The notes under the pieces: generated by a model
What the model was told of the DNA's origin: nothing
The model's database searches: none
What the model saw: only the letters and a program-made list of their open reading frames with translations
Position numbers and translations under genes: made by a program
Origin: Dehalococcoidia bacterium
GTDB taxonomy: Bacteria > Chloroflexota > Dehalococcoidia > Lucifugimonadales > Lucifugimonadaceae
DNA: 36,872 nt
Assembly: GCA_026421215.1 (NCBI GenBank)
Contig: JAPKBN010000019.1
Span: 1 to 36,872 of the forward strand
Reading direction: 5' to 3'
Part shown: piece after piece, positions 1 to 9,419 of the stretch
How the letters are laid out: every line of letters begins with the position of its first letter
How positions within the stretch are numbered: the stretch's first letter is position 1

Positions 1-100
1 CTCCTAAGGCATGCGCGTCTGCCATTTCGCCGCTTCCCCAAGGCCAGCATTCAGGCACTTACATCGAACCGCGGAGAAAGCCCAGAAATGTGTTCTCGGG

Positions 101-307
101 CTAACGTCTCAGTTCCTCAGGTACGCCAATAAAGCTTCCCTGGGGCCAACCGGATCGGACCTTGAGCCGGTTGAAATCGATTTTGCCTTCAACCCTGTCC
201 TTAATTCCTCCGATGGCCTCCACATTTTCTCCTCTCGGAGGAAAAATCGCCGCGCCGGAGCCGCCGCCTACAAAATCTGTGAAACGTGGTCCGTAACCTA
301 TGACCAC
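101..307 (-). pseudogene. possible decayed fragment of a glycoside hydrolase family 3 C-terminal domain
   Basis: The minus-strand translation contains VVIG, then GGGSGAAIFPP and, further on, EAIGGIKDRV. This spacing resembles the start of the GH3 C-terminal domain, where a VIGP-type strand is followed by GGGS, a proline and a GI helix. An in-frame TAA lies two codons before the first GTG, and the reading frame is only about 68 codons, so no complete enzyme can be made. The neighbouring frame upstream reads sensibly for about 25 codons and may have been continuous before a frameshift. The resemblance is by eye and covers a short stretch, so this may simply be chance coding-like sequence. Confidence 0.25.
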
Positions 308-525
308 AATTTATGGGCTTGATCCGGGAGATTCAGCGCACGGATATCACTGCGCGGCACCTTTCGGGCTGCATATAATTGCCCCACCCGTTAATTACTA
401 CAGCACCCCGACGCCCACATCGGGACTCAAAGATCGATCAGCGACAGAACCAGTCAGTGGCGGATTCCGGCTTTGACCCGTGGCGATGGATATCCACGCC
501 AACATCCACGAAGGAGACAATTTGA
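308..525. other. upstream region of lpdA with a candidate -10 box
   Basis: No gene is seen here. A TATAAT hexamer at 374-379 lies 150 bases before the lpdA start and could be a -10 box on the plus strand, but no good -35 hexamer stands 16-18 bases before it. An AAGGAGA ribosome binding site at 511-517 belongs to lpdA. Confidence 0.35.
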
Positions 526-1935
526 ATGGCGGAAAATAGCTTCGATCTCGTGGTCATCGGCGCAGGGCCCGGTGGATACCACGCCGCCATCCGCGGCGCG
601 CAACTTGGTCTCAAGGTCGCGGTCGTCGAAAAAGATGACGGTACCGGCATCGGCGGGCTTGGCGGCGTCTGCCTAAACTGGGGATGCATACCCAGCAAAT
701 CCCTGCTCAAGAATGCCGAACTCTTGAACCAGATGAAGGATGCAGACGAATGGGGCTTTTCATTCGACAACTTTCACGCTGACATGGGCAAGGCCGTTGA
801 CCGCAGTCGGAAGGTGTCGAGCACACTCACCCAAGGCATCGGCTATCTGTTCCGTAAAAACAAAATCGAACTCTTCCGAGGCGCAGGTCGGTTCACATCA
901 TCCACTACCGTTCTGGTGGAGGGCGGGCCAGAGTTGACCGCCACCAATATAGTGATCGCAACTGGCGCGCGCCCGCGATCTTTGCCCGGTCTTGAGATCG
1001 ATGGTGAATCAGTAATCACGAGCCGAAACGCACTCGAGATGCGTGAGACACCAAACGCAATCGGAATCGTTGGCGGGGGTGCTATCGGGGTCGAATTCGC
1101 CTATTACTTCAGGGCTTATGGCGCAGAAGTCACTATCTTCGAGATGCTTGACCATCTGGTCCCGAATGAGGATGAAGAGGTATCGGCCGAACTCGAACGC
1201 GCCTACAAAAAGCTGGGTATTAAGTACGTCACAGGCGCGCGCGTTGCCGGCACCGAGCGTCGTGACGGCAAAACGGTCGTCAACTACGAAGCAGCCGGAG
1301 AACAGAGCGAGTACGAGTGCGACATGGTGCTGCTCGGCATCGGCGTAGCTCCGAACACGGACGACATCGGCCTGGAGGCCGCCGGAGTGGCGTTGGACGA
1401 ACGCGGCTTCATTCCGATCGACGGCAAGATGCGGACAAACGTGCCCAACATCTACTGCGTCGGCGACGTGACCGGAAAACTCCTGCTAGCGCATGTGGCC
1501 TTCAAGCAAGGCGTCGTGGCGGCGGAGACGATCAACGGCATGGAAACGCCGGACATCATCTATTCAGACATGCCCCGGGCGACGTACTGCCAGCCCCAGG
1601 TGGCGAGCATCGGGCTGACAGAAGCACAGGCAACTGAACAGGGCCTGAACGTCAAATCCGGCAAGTTCCTCTTCCGGGGAAACGGTAAGGCGATAGCGCT
1701 GAACGAATATGACGGTTTCATCAAGATCGTGTCGGATGCAGAGTCCGGCGAGATCGTCGGCGCACACATGATCGGTCCTGATGTGACCGAACTCCTGGCG
1801 GAAATCGGCGTCGTAAAGACACTGGAAGGCACGCCGGACGAGATAGCTTGGACCACACATGCCCACCCGACGCTGTCAGAGGCACTAATGGAAGCAGCAC
1901 TGTCCGTAGAGGGCGAGGCCATCCACGGGGCATAA
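526..1935 (+). CDS. lpdA: dihydrolipoyl dehydrogenase (E3)
   Basis: This is the flavoprotein that reoxidises dihydrolipoamide with NAD+ in 2-oxoacid dehydrogenase and glycine-cleavage complexes. The 469-residue length is standard. The N-terminus has the FAD-binding GAGPGG motif (about residues 12-17) and the redox disulfide GGVCLNWGCIPS with Cys49 and Cys54. A second Rossmann motif, GGGAIGVEFA, near residue 180 binds NAD. The second FAD motif ends in the CVGDV stretch, and the C-terminal HAHPTLSEA holds the catalytic His and Glu of the dimer partner site. The ATG at 526 has a strong AAGGAGA ribosome binding site 8 bases upstream. No E1 or E2 genes lie nearby, so which complex it serves cannot be told from this window. 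Confidence 0.95.
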   Translation: MAENSFDLVVIGAGPGGYHAAIRGAQLGLKVAVVEKDDGTGIGGLGGVCLNWGCIPSKSLLKNAELLNQMKDADEWGFSFDNFHADMGKAVDRSRKVSSTLTQGIGYLFRKNKIELFRGAGRFTSSTTVLVEGGPELTATNIVIATGARPRSLPGLEIDGESVITSRNALEMRETPNAIGIVGGGAIGVEFAYYFRAYGAEVTIFEMLDHLVPNEDEEVSAELERAYKKLGIKYVTGARVAGTERRDGKTVVNYEAAGEQSEYECDMVLLGIGVAPNTDDIGLEAAGVALDERGFIPIDGKMRTNVPNIYCVGDVTGKLLLAHVAFKQGVVAAETINGMETPDIIYSDMPRATYCQPQVASIGLTEAQATEQGLNVKSGKFLFRGNGKAIALNEYDGFIKIVSDAESGEIVGAHMIGPDVTELLAEIGVVKTLEGTPDEIAWTTHAHPTLSEALMEAALSVEGEAIHGA

Positions 1936-2078
1936 GCAAGCCGTGTAAGGGCGAGGATTGCTGCACCTTCACCCATGTGGGCAAAGTGCTAGTTAAGAAG
2001 CTTCAACTCGCGTCTGGCGCCCGAGCCTCTCGCAATACAGAGATCAGCCGGACCAAAATCCGCCCGTACAGCGCCACC

Positions 2079-2648
2079 CTACTTGCGACGTGCCTTGACA
2101 ATCTCTTCCAACAGCGCCTCAAGCGCGGCCTGGTCGATCCCCCGCGCCGTCGCTTCATAAGCGTCCCGGCGAGACGCTTCATCGTCACCCAGCGCGGAAT
2201 GAACGGCTGCACGGTTCGCGTAAGCCTCGGCGTAGTTAGACCTGAGCCGTATAGCCTCTGAATAGTCCTTCAGGGCGTTTTCATCGCGGCCAAGAGCGTG
2301 GTAAGAGTTTCCGCGATCGACGTAAATGTCTGGGTAGTCAGGGAGCAGTCTGACTGCCGCGTCGTAATCCGCAACCGCCTCCAACTGCTTCCCCTGTTCA
2401 GCAAACGCCGATCCACGATAGTGATACATCCCGGCGATGGGGATCGACGACATGATCGCGAACGTGAACTCTCGTTCGGCGTCAGACCACTCACCGTTAT
2501 CGAACAACGCCATCCCACGCTCGTAGCGCGCCATAGCCTGCGTTGGGTCAAGACCATGCTGTGGCGGACGTCGCTCAAACATCCGACGTAGGCGCTGAAT
2601 CATGAGGCCAAGCATAGGCCAATTTCGCCAGCGCCAGCACCGGGCCAT
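2079..2648 (-). CDS. TPR repeat protein
   Basis: The 189-residue product is built from tetratricopeptide repeats. Recognisable units begin near YERGMALFDNGEW, then YHYRGSAFAEQGK, YVDRGNSYHALGR and YANRAAVHSALGD, each with the Ala/Gly pattern of helix A and B packing. TPR arrays are protein-protein docking scaffolds, and the partner cannot be inferred here. The N-terminal 25 residues are Arg/Trp-rich with no clear signal peptide. The start is uncertain: ATGs occur at codons 1, 12 and 16, and none has a strong ribosome binding site. The C-terminus is basic. The gene is convergent with lpdA and divergent from the MFS gene at 2823. Confidence 0.75.
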   Translation of the reverse strand: MARCWRWRNWPMLGLMIQRLRRMFERRPPQHGLDPTQAMARYERGMALFDNGEWSDAEREFTFAIMSSIPIAGMYHYRGSAFAEQGKQLEAVADYDAAVRLLPDYPDIYVDRGNSYHALGRDENALKDYSEAIRLRSNYAEAYANRAAVHSALGDDEASRRDAYEATARGIDQAALEALLEEIVKARRK

Positions 2649-2822
2649 GAATTAACAATTCTTTAATCGAAATCGATGGTTTCACACATTGTTCCGGGTA
2701 TGGCCGTGGACTTACCGTCAGGACATCGAAAAACGCCCACCAGTCGCCCTTTTGGAACAGATGGGGCGGCTGTCTGGTCTTCGCCTGTGAAAACGGGCGC
2801 CTTTCCGGAGAACTGAATAGAG

Positions 2823-4142
2823 ATGACTCAGATCGCAGCGACCGCACCGGTCGTCGCACAGCCGATCAGCCCGACCCGGCTGTTTGGGAAGATTGCCCTG
2901 CCCGGGGCGCTCCAGCTAGCTCCTTTCAGACAGATCTGGGGCGCGATGCTCCTGATACACATGTCCCGCTGGATCGAGATCACCGTCGTGGGCTGGGTGA
3001 TCGTTGAGGCCACAGGCTCCCCGTTCCTCGTATCACTTGGTGTATTCGCACGGCTCGCACCGTTCGTGGTCGCGGGCCCTATAGGTGGAGCTATGGCAGA
3101 CCGCGTCAACCAGGTGTGGTTCATCAGGATCACCAGTTTGGGACGCGTGCTTATAGCCATCCTGCTTGCGCTGGCGCTTTTCACCATCGGTTCTAACCTT
3201 TGGATGATCTACACGTTGACCGCAATCGGCGGACTGTTCGCAAGCGCCGTTATCCCGGCCCTCCGAGCGCTCTACGCCGATCTAGTTCCTGAACGGGACC
3301 TGACAAGCGCACTCGGATTCGAATCCATCGCGTTCACTATCTCCCTGATCGCAGGCCCCATAATCGCCGGCGCCCTGCTGCCTTTCATCGGTGCGCCTTT
3401 GATGTTCGTCGGCACGACGATTTCCTACTCCTTCGCCGTAGTTGCGATGTTTTTTGTATCTCCCTCGCTGGTTAATGCCGCCAGAAACATTAAGAACGAA
3501 GCAGGCGACGAGGAGTCACGTCTCGGCCTCGTCAAGTCGATCGCAGAAGGTTTCCTGGTGGCTCGTTCGAGGCCGATAATCGTCGCCGTGTTTGCCGTGA
3601 TCGTGACAGCAGAAGGCTTCGCTTTCGCGTTCCTCCATCTGATCCCCATCTTTGCGACGGACATTCTTGGTGGTGGAGCCGGGACCCTAGGCGCGCTCTG
3701 GTCGTTCCAGGGAGCCGGAGAACTTGCCGGATCAATGTTGATCGTGGGGTGGCTCGGCAAGCGTATTTCGTCCCCAGGCAAGGCCCTGCTCATCGCGGTT
3801 TCGGCATCGATGTTGATCGGTATCCCTCTGGGGCTTTCGTCGAGGCTTCCGCTCACCATATTCCTGCTGTTTTCATTGGGTGTTTCTGCTTCGATGTTCA
3901 GCGTGATGCAGTCAAACGTGATCCTCCTAACAACCCCGGCCAAGCTACGTGGCCGGTTGATTGGAATTCAAACCATGTTCCTTACCGCATTCCCAGTAGG
4001 CGCCGTCGTAGTTGGCTCAATCGCCAGTATGTTTGGCCCACATGTCGCGGTGGTCGTGATGTCGACCACCGGCCTTGTGCTTGTCGGATTCGTGACGCTC
4101 AGGTTCCCGCAATTGCGGGAGAGGATGTCCGCGGTTCGATAG
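2823..4142 (+). CDS. MFS transporter, EntS/MFS_3-like exporter
   Basis: The 439-residue protein has about twelve hydrophobic segments arranged as two six-helix halves. The loop between helices 2 and 3 carries GGAMADRVNQ, the cytoplasmic MFS signature of the G-x3-D-R type. The overall pattern (an opening segment QIWGAMLLIHMSRWIE, then FLVSLGVFARLAPFVVAGPIGG) is like the MFS_3/EntS branch that exports siderophores and small drugs. The substrate is not determined. A GGAG ribosome binding site precedes the ATG. It is divergent from the TPR gene and 156 bases upstream of the enolase-superfamily gene, so shared transcription is possible but not shown. Confidence 0.85.
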   Translation: MTQIAATAPVVAQPISPTRLFGKIALPGALQLAPFRQIWGAMLLIHMSRWIEITVVGWVIVEATGSPFLVSLGVFARLAPFVVAGPIGGAMADRVNQVWFIRITSLGRVLIAILLALALFTIGSNLWMIYTLTAIGGLFASAVIPALRALYADLVPERDLTSALGFESIAFTISLIAGPIIAGALLPFIGAPLMFVGTTISYSFAVVAMFFVSPSLVNAARNIKNEAGDEESRLGLVKSIAEGFLVARSRPIIVAVFAVIVTAEGFAFAFLHLIPIFATDILGGGAGTLGALWSFQGAGELAGSMLIVGWLGKRISSPGKALLIAVSASMLIGIPLGLSSRLPLTIFLLFSLGVSASMFSVMQSNVILLTTPAKLRGRLIGIQTMFLTAFPVGAVVVGSIASMFGPHVAVVVMSTTGLVLVGFVTLRFPQLRERMSAVR

Positions 4143-4177
4143 CTCCTCGTTGGTGACCTGCCGGGCTCACGGTGCCG

Positions 4178-4215
4178 CGTATAACGATGGAAATCCGATC
4201 ATTCGGCGTTATACG
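4178..4215. promoter_or_regulatory. 9-bp inverted repeat upstream of the enolase-superfamily gene
   Basis: CGTATAACG at 4178-4186 is repeated in inverse as CGTTATACG at 4207-4215, with 20 bases between. The centres are 29 bases apart, roughly three helical turns, which suits a regulator bound at two sites. It could also fold as a weak hairpin ending the preceding MFS transcript. No T-run follows, which favours a binding site. Confidence 0.4.
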
Positions 4216-4298
4216 TTGCGTGGCCCCACTCGACCACTGACAATTGTGTGGAGCGCCTTTATCTTTGGCGCTTCACACAACTCCCGGGAGCTCGACTA

Positions 4299-5597
4299 TT
4301 GACCGCCCAATCTGATTCCGACGCCGTCCTCGACAAGATAAACACCGGATCGCGGCCCTCGGATCTGAAGATCACCGATATGCGCATCGCAGTTGTTGGG
4401 CAGGACAACTGGAGATGGCCAATCATCCGTATTTACACCAACCAGGGCCTTGTCGGACTTGGAGAGGTGCGAGACGGCGCTAGTGCACGCTATGCGCTGA
4501 TGCTGAAAAGCAGGCTTCTGGGCGAAAACCCAACGGAGATAGATCGCCTGTTCAGGAAGATCAAGCAGTTCGGTGGAGATGCCCGGCTCGGCGGCGGCGT
4601 GTGTGGCGTTGAGATGGCGTTGATGGACCTCGCCGGTAAGGCGTATGGCGTCCCGGCCTACATGTTCGCCGGGGGCAAGTTCAGAGACAGCGTGCGCTGC
4701 TATGCCGATACACCGGCATTGCGAGATCCGAAGGCGATGGGAGAGGCCCTCAAAGGCCGGATGGAGCGCGGTTTCACCTACCTGAAGATGGATATCGGAA
4801 CTTGGATAGCTGAAGCCGTAGAGGGCGGGCTGAACTACCCCTCCGGAATGCTCGAGACAAACGATATCTCACACCCCCTGACCGGCATTCAAATCACGGA
4901 CCGCGGTATCGAAGCGATGCAGGAATATGTCGCCACCGTCCGGGACATTATCGGATACGAGATACCTCTTGCCTCGGACCACTTCGGCCACATCGGCCTG
5001 GAGAGCTGCATCAAGGTGGCCCGCGCATTAGATCAGTTCTCGCTGGCCTGGTACGAGGACATGATTCCGTGGCAGTACACAGATCAATGGAAGCGACTTG
5101 CTGAGTCTTGCACTACGCCAGTGTGCACCGGCGAAGACATCTACCTGAAGGAAGGGTTCAAACCCCTACTAGATTCCCGGGCGGTCGGCGTTATTCATCC
5201 AGACCTCGCAACCTCCGGCGGTATTTTGGAGACCAAGAAGATCGGCGACTACGCACAGGAACACGGAGTCATGATGGCACTTCACCAGGCCGGATCTCCG
5301 GTTGTCGCGATGGCCAACGTCCACTGCGGCCTAGCGACGGAGAACTTTATGGCGCTGGAAATGCACTCGGTCGACAACCCGTGGTGGGACGACCTAGTTG
5401 ATGGGATCAGCAAGCCTATAGTTGAAAACGGTTATATTCAGGCCCCTGAAGGCCCCGGGCTGGGGATTGAACTCAACGAAGAGGCGGTGGCGGAACATAT
5501 CAACCGAGGCAACGAAAATTTTGCTACACACCAGGGCATGTTCGAGCCGACTGATGAATGGGACGCACTTGACGCCCATGACCGGACCTGGAGTTAA
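4299..5597 (+). CDS. mandelate racemase/muconate lactonizing enzyme family protein (enolase superfamily)
   Basis: The protein abstracts the alpha-proton of a carboxylate substrate using Mg2+, most likely as a sugar-acid dehydratase or racemase. The N-terminal capping domain begins at LKITDMRIAVV. The barrel then shows YLKMDIG (Lys base), ASDHFGH, WYEDMIPW and CTGEDIY (the Asp/Glu/Glu metal-ligand strands), followed by LHQAG with a His and ENFMALEMH with a Glu, as in the mandelate racemase subgroup. A TTG start at 4299 has GGGAG eight bases before it. A GTG at 4248 is in frame and would add 17 residues without a visible ribosome binding site. Substrate specificity cannot be read from sequence. 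It follows an MFS gene, a common uptake and dehydration pairing. Confidence 0.88.
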   Translation: MTAQSDSDAVLDKINTGSRPSDLKITDMRIAVVGQDNWRWPIIRIYTNQGLVGLGEVRDGASARYALMLKSRLLGENPTEIDRLFRKIKQFGGDARLGGGVCGVEMALMDLAGKAYGVPAYMFAGGKFRDSVRCYADTPALRDPKAMGEALKGRMERGFTYLKMDIGTWIAEAVEGGLNYPSGMLETNDISHPLTGIQITDRGIEAMQEYVATVRDIIGYEIPLASDHFGHIGLESCIKVARALDQFSLAWYEDMIPWQYTDQWKRLAESCTTPVCTGEDIYLKEGFKPLLDSRAVGVIHPDLATSGGILETKKIGDYAQEHGVMMALHQAGSPVVAMANVHCGLATENFMALEMHSVDNPWWDDLVDGISKPIVENGYIQAPEGPGLGIELNEEAVAEHINRGNENFATHQGMFEPTDEWDALDAHDRTWS

Positions 5598-5912
5598 GGC
5601 AAAGTACCCGTCCGACTCGAATTTACCAACAGGTAAGGTAAGGCGACGGCTAACCCTCCCCGCCCGTTGAAATTCCGTCCCCCCAGAGGGTAATTTGAAA
5701 TCTGGTTAGGCCGCTGCCGGCACACTAGAAGCCGCGCCCGGAGCAATTCGACTGGAGGCGTTACCGATAATTCGGATCGGCCGGTAATGGCAACTCCCCT
5801 ATCGCTGTATTTGCCGCTCCATTCATCATCCCAATAACCTGTCATTTGAAAAAAGGGAAGACGGACCAACGGCAGATGCAGTCCTGACCGGAATCTTGCC
5901 AGTCGTTCCCAT
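5598..5912. other. intergenic region without a convincing gene
   Basis: This 315-base gap holds no reading frame with recognisable protein features. A short inverted repeat, TTACC and GGTAA separated by a few bases, occurs near 5622-5638. No T-rich terminator or clear promoter hexamer pair was found. Confidence 0.4.
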
Positions 5913-6773
5913 ATGACACCATTCGCAGCTATTACCGGCTACGCTAGTAGACGCCTCCTATCCACCGACATCCAGCGAATCAAGCAGGTTCCTTTGCCGT
6001 CAAGGCGTGAGCGACTCGGCCACACGATCGAAGGCCGCAGAGCGGTGCTCGAAGCGCTTCGCGCCCGTACGCCAGTAGATCGCATCTATCTCATGGAGAG
6101 TTCGGACCGCGGTCCCCAAATCAATGAAATTCTGGAACGATCCGCCGAACTTTCAATCGAAGTTGTGTTTGAAAGCCGACGGAACATGGAGCGACGGGCG
6201 CAGACTCGAAGACACCAGGGCGTGATCGCCCGTGCCCAAGACCCGGTCTACGCCGATTTTGATGAACTGTTGGGATCTGCCACGAAACCCGGACGAAGTG
6301 GGCTAATCGTAGTTCTGGACGGGATCGAGGATCCGCACAACCTGGGCGCCATCGCCCGAACGGCTGACGCCGCCGGCTCCGACGGCCTTGTGATAGCGGA
6401 GCGACGAGCCGTCGGCATCACCCCGGGCGCGATCAGCGCATCGGCGGGTGCCCTTGAACACGTATCGGTAGCCCGCGTCGTGAACCTGTCTCGCGCCATA
6501 GACAAGATGCGAGATTCCGGGCTGTGGATCGTCGGGTTGGATAGTGACGCCACCCAGCTCCACACGGATGTAGACCTTCAGGTGCCTATCGCACTGGTCG
6601 TGGGATCCGAAGGCTCAGGAATGTCGAGATTGGTGAAAGAAAAGTGTGACTTTATCGTCTGTCTGCCTATGGCAGGCGCCATTGAATCACTGAATGCTTC
6701 AGTGGCGGTAGGGATCGTTTTATACGAGGCGGTACGGCAAAGATCCGGTGGTGGTGTTCCTGGACAGCACTAG
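5913..6773 (+). CDS. rlmB: TrmH/RlmB-family 23S rRNA (guanosine-2'-O)-methyltransferase
   Basis: This SpoU-class SAM-dependent enzyme methylates the 2'-OH of a guanosine; RlmB acts on G2251 of 23S rRNA. The N-terminal substrate-binding domain contains the IEGRRAVLEAL motif near residue 40. The knotted catalytic domain shows motif 1, DGIEDPHNLGAIARTADAAG, motif 2, VVGSEGSGMS, and motif 3, LPMAGAIESLNASVA. The Asn and Arg of motif 1 and Glu of motif 2 are present. The length, 286 residues, includes about 35 N-terminal residues beyond the usual RlmB start, so translation may begin downstream. RlmB is preferred over TrmH or TsnR from the IEGRxAV motif. Confidence 0.88.
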   Translation: MTPFAAITGYASRRLLSTDIQRIKQVPLPSRRERLGHTIEGRRAVLEALRARTPVDRIYLMESSDRGPQINEILERSAELSIEVVFESRRNMERRAQTRRHQGVIARAQDPVYADFDELLGSATKPGRSGLIVVLDGIEDPHNLGAIARTADAAGSDGLVIAERRAVGITPGAISASAGALEHVSVARVVNLSRAIDKMRDSGLWIVGLDSDATQLHTDVDLQVPIALVVGSEGSGMSRLVKEKCDFIVCLPMAGAIESLNASVAVGIVLYEAVRQRSGGGVPGQH

Positions 6774-6874
6774 GCGGCACTAAAAAAGCGCTAATCCCAG
6801 TGCAACATCACGTACCTCCCATATATGTGTGATCTGCGTGGCGGCTCCATGGGAGCGATAATCCGGGTCGGTCA

Positions 6875-8506
6875 ATGCCGTCAACGACGCATAAGCCCAC
6901 GGTTTACGATGATGAGCGTTACAACTCAGGTATGTCATCCGGTATTTTCATCGTAGAATCCAACGGTTCATCACGGCCAGCTATCACATTCGATCAGGAG
7001 CTTCCTGAAACGACCTCTGTCACCCTAACGACCAGCAACCGGTATCGATGGCTGGCGTTTACGACGGTCGCGGTGGGCCAGTTCACGACCGTAATAGGAA
7101 ATTCCGGTACAGCTGTCGCCCTGCCTCGTATCGCCGAGGATTTGGAGCTGGACCTGGCAGTAGCGTCCTGGGTGATGGTCGCAATGGCCCTCACCATCAG
7201 CGCCGTACTCCTGCCTATGGGCCGGCTATCAGACGTCATGGGCCGCAAGCGGGTCTACATTGCTGGTTTACTCGTGATGGGCTCAGGCGTGACCGTAAGC
7301 GCCACATCCCAGAACCTGCCGATCCTACTCATAGGCCGGGTTATAGAGGGGTTTGGCGCGGCGATGGTGATGACTGTCGCGATCGCGATCATTACCTCGG
7401 TGTTCCCTGCGAGCGAGCGCGGCAAAGCGCTCGGCATGAACATGTTCGTCATCGGGCTCGGCGCCGTTAGTGGCCCGGTGGTCGGAGGCGTGCTGGTGGA
7501 TGTGTTTAGCTGGCGCGCCATATTCATGGCCACCGGCGTCGTCACCATCTTCGGCTCCGGGCTTGCCATAATCGTCCTCAATGAGGCAAAGGTCCGTGGC
7601 GATACTCCGAAGGCCCAGGGGTCTCTGGACTGGCCCGGCATCTTCACGTCCAGCGCCGGCCTTGCGATATTGATCATGTCGCTCACCAATGGGAACCGCT
7701 TTGGCTGGGATTCTCCCTACGTCATCGGCGGCTTCGTAGCCTTTGTCCTGTTACTGGCATGGTTCCTCCGCTGGGAGGCCCGTGCCGTTTCGCCGATGAT
7801 CGATCTATCTATCTTCCGGGTAAGTCAGTTTTCATGGGCCGTCTCGGGACGTTTCTTTGGTTTCCTTATGAACGGCCCCACCAACTTTTTGATGCCGTTC
7901 TACCTTCAGGAAGTCACAGGCAGAAGCGCCAGCCAGGCGGGGCTCGTCTCCACACCCTTACCGATCATGATGGCGATCATCGGCGCGCTCGCCGGGAGAT
8001 GGTCTGATCGATTCGGGTTCCGGAACTTCATGCTAGTCGGCCTTGGATTGCAGCTCGGAACCCTGGCGACTTTTTCTACCTTCAACCATTCCACACCACT
8101 GGCCGTCATCCTTCTCACGATGTTCGTCCACGGAGTTGGTTCTGGACTTTGGATGGCGCCAAACATGTCGGCCGCGGTCGGCGCAGTTTCGAGGTCAGCG
8201 TACGGGGTCGCTGCGGCGTTCCTGAACCTGGTGCGCAACACAGCCAACGTCACGGCGATCGCCGTAGCGGCTGCAATTGTGGCCGGCGTCATGATCTCCC
8301 GTGGCGTCAGCGCTGACCTAGACGCCGTATCAGAAGACCCATCTGGACCGGCTGGTGACGCCTTCGTTTCCGGCATGCACATCGTATTCCGTATCCTGAT
8401 CGTATCAGGCGTGCTGGCTATGTTCGCAGCGGTCATGGCCCAGAGAAAACGTTCTCAGACCGAAAAAAAGCAGGATGCGTTGACGTCTGTCAGGAAACCT
8501 GATTAG
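6875..8506 (+). CDS. MFS transporter, DHA2 (14-TM) drug:H+ antiporter family
   Basis: The 543-residue protein has about fourteen hydrophobic segments, as in the EmrB/QacA family. The segment TVIGNSGTAVALPRIAEDLELDLAVASWVMVAM matches the DHA2 motif that opens helix 1. PMGRLSDVMGRKRVYIAG is the MFS loop 2-3 motif, and FVIGLGAVSGPVVGGVLVD is motif C of drug antiporters in helix 5. About 55 hydrophilic residues precede helix 1. An ATG at 6932 would give a shorter tail and could be the real start. Efflux of hydrophobic compounds is the family role; the substrate is unknown. It lies 131 bases before the SDR pair. Confidence 0.88.
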   Translation: MPSTTHKPTVYDDERYNSGMSSGIFIVESNGSSRPAITFDQELPETTSVTLTTSNRYRWLAFTTVAVGQFTTVIGNSGTAVALPRIAEDLELDLAVASWVMVAMALTISAVLLPMGRLSDVMGRKRVYIAGLLVMGSGVTVSATSQNLPILLIGRVIEGFGAAMVMTVAIAIITSVFPASERGKALGMNMFVIGLGAVSGPVVGGVLVDVFSWRAIFMATGVVTIFGSGLAIIVLNEAKVRGDTPKAQGSLDWPGIFTSSAGLAILIMSLTNGNRFGWDSPYVIGGFVAFVLLLAWFLRWEARAVSPMIDLSIFRVSQFSWAVSGRFFGFLMNGPTNFLMPFYLQEVTGRSASQAGLVSTPLPIMMAIIGALAGRWSDRFGFRNFMLVGLGLQLGTLATFSTFNHSTPLAVILLTMFVHGVGSGLWMAPNMSAAVGAVSRSAYGVAAAFLNLVRNTANVTAIAVAAAIVAGVMISRGVSADLDAVSEDPSGPAGDAFVSGMHIVFRILIVSGVLAMFAAVMAQRKRSQTEKKQDALTSVRKPD

Positions 8507-8636
8507 TGCTGCGGTCAATGGCGACTAGGGCTAAAATGCTCCTACGACCGAAGAGGGATGACGACGGCACCAAATCTGCAACAGAACAACAACAGCCAAA
8601 ACCCGGCACCTCAACGAATCAATTGGAGACCCACCA

Positions 8637-9374
8637 ATGGGCAAGCTTGACGGCAAGGTAGCGATCATTACCGGCGGCGGAACCGGGATAGGAAGAGGAA
8701 TAGCAGATTCTTTCCTGGGTGAGGGCTGCACCGTCGTGATATCCGGACGTCGGGCTGAGGTCTTGGAAAAGGCGAAAACGGAGCTTGGGGCCGGCGGGGG
8801 CACAATCATGACGGTCCAGTCTGATGTGACTAACGAGGACGACGTCATCAGCCTGTTCAAGCAGACCATTGATCGGTTTGGCCGGCTGGACATCCTGGTA
8901 AATAACGCCGGGGTCGGTCAGAGCGGCCCGATAGAGGACACGTCATTTGAGGACTGGCAGTACATCGTTTCCATCAACCTGACGGGGCCGTTCCTCTGCA
9001 CACGTGAAGCCTTCAAGATCATGAAACCGCAAGGTGGCGGCAGGATCATCAATGTCGGCTCGATCTCGGCAAAAGTACCGCGCTTCGGTTCCGTTGGTTA
9101 CGCATCCACAAAGCACGCCATGACAGGGCTCACGAAAACTGCAGCGCTTGAGGGCCGCGAATTTGGTATCTCTTGCGGACAGCTCAATCCCGGGAACACA
9201 GAGTCCGAACTTATGATTGCGACGCGGGCCAGAGAGGGCGCAGACGCCAATCCGATGATCCCGGTCTGGACGCAAGGCGATGCGGCGCTGTACATGGCGA
9301 CCCTACCGCCGGAAGCCAACGTGCTGGAGATGACGGTCATTCCGATCATCCAGCCGTTCGTCGGACGCGGTTAA
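8637..9374 (+). CDS. SDR-family oxidoreductase (first of a tandem pair)
   Basis: This 245-residue classical short-chain dehydrogenase/reductase has the cofactor motif TGGGTGIGRG, NNAG at about residue 88, and the Ser-Tyr-Lys catalytic set in NVGSISAKVPRFGSVGYASTKHA. The Arg pattern after strand 2 (ISGRRAEV) suggests NADP(H). It ends in VGRG. A GGAG ribosome binding site stands 9 bases before the ATG. It is followed after 45 bases by a clear paralogue in the same direction, so the two are probably co-transcribed. The substrate, a hydroxy or oxo compound, cannot be named. Confidence 0.9.
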   Translation: MGKLDGKVAIITGGGTGIGRGIADSFLGEGCTVVISGRRAEVLEKAKTELGAGGGTIMTVQSDVTNEDDVISLFKQTIDRFGRLDILVNNAGVGQSGPIEDTSFEDWQYIVSINLTGPFLCTREAFKIMKPQGGGRIINVGSISAKVPRFGSVGYASTKHAMTGLTKTAALEGREFGISCGQLNPGNTESELMIATRAREGADANPMIPVWTQGDAALYMATLPPEANVLEMTVIPIIQPFVGRG

Positions 9375-9419
9375 CAGATCCCGATCCACTTCTCGTTCCA
9401 CAAATAGAAGGACACAAAT

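Noticed and set aside
11..322. 103-codon plus-strand reading frame at the left edge
   Set aside because: It has no recognisable motif or ribosome binding site and overlaps the better-looking minus-strand fragment.
5594..5869. 91-codon minus-strand reading frame
   Set aside because: No motif, no ribosome binding site, and it overlaps the end of the enolase-superfamily gene.
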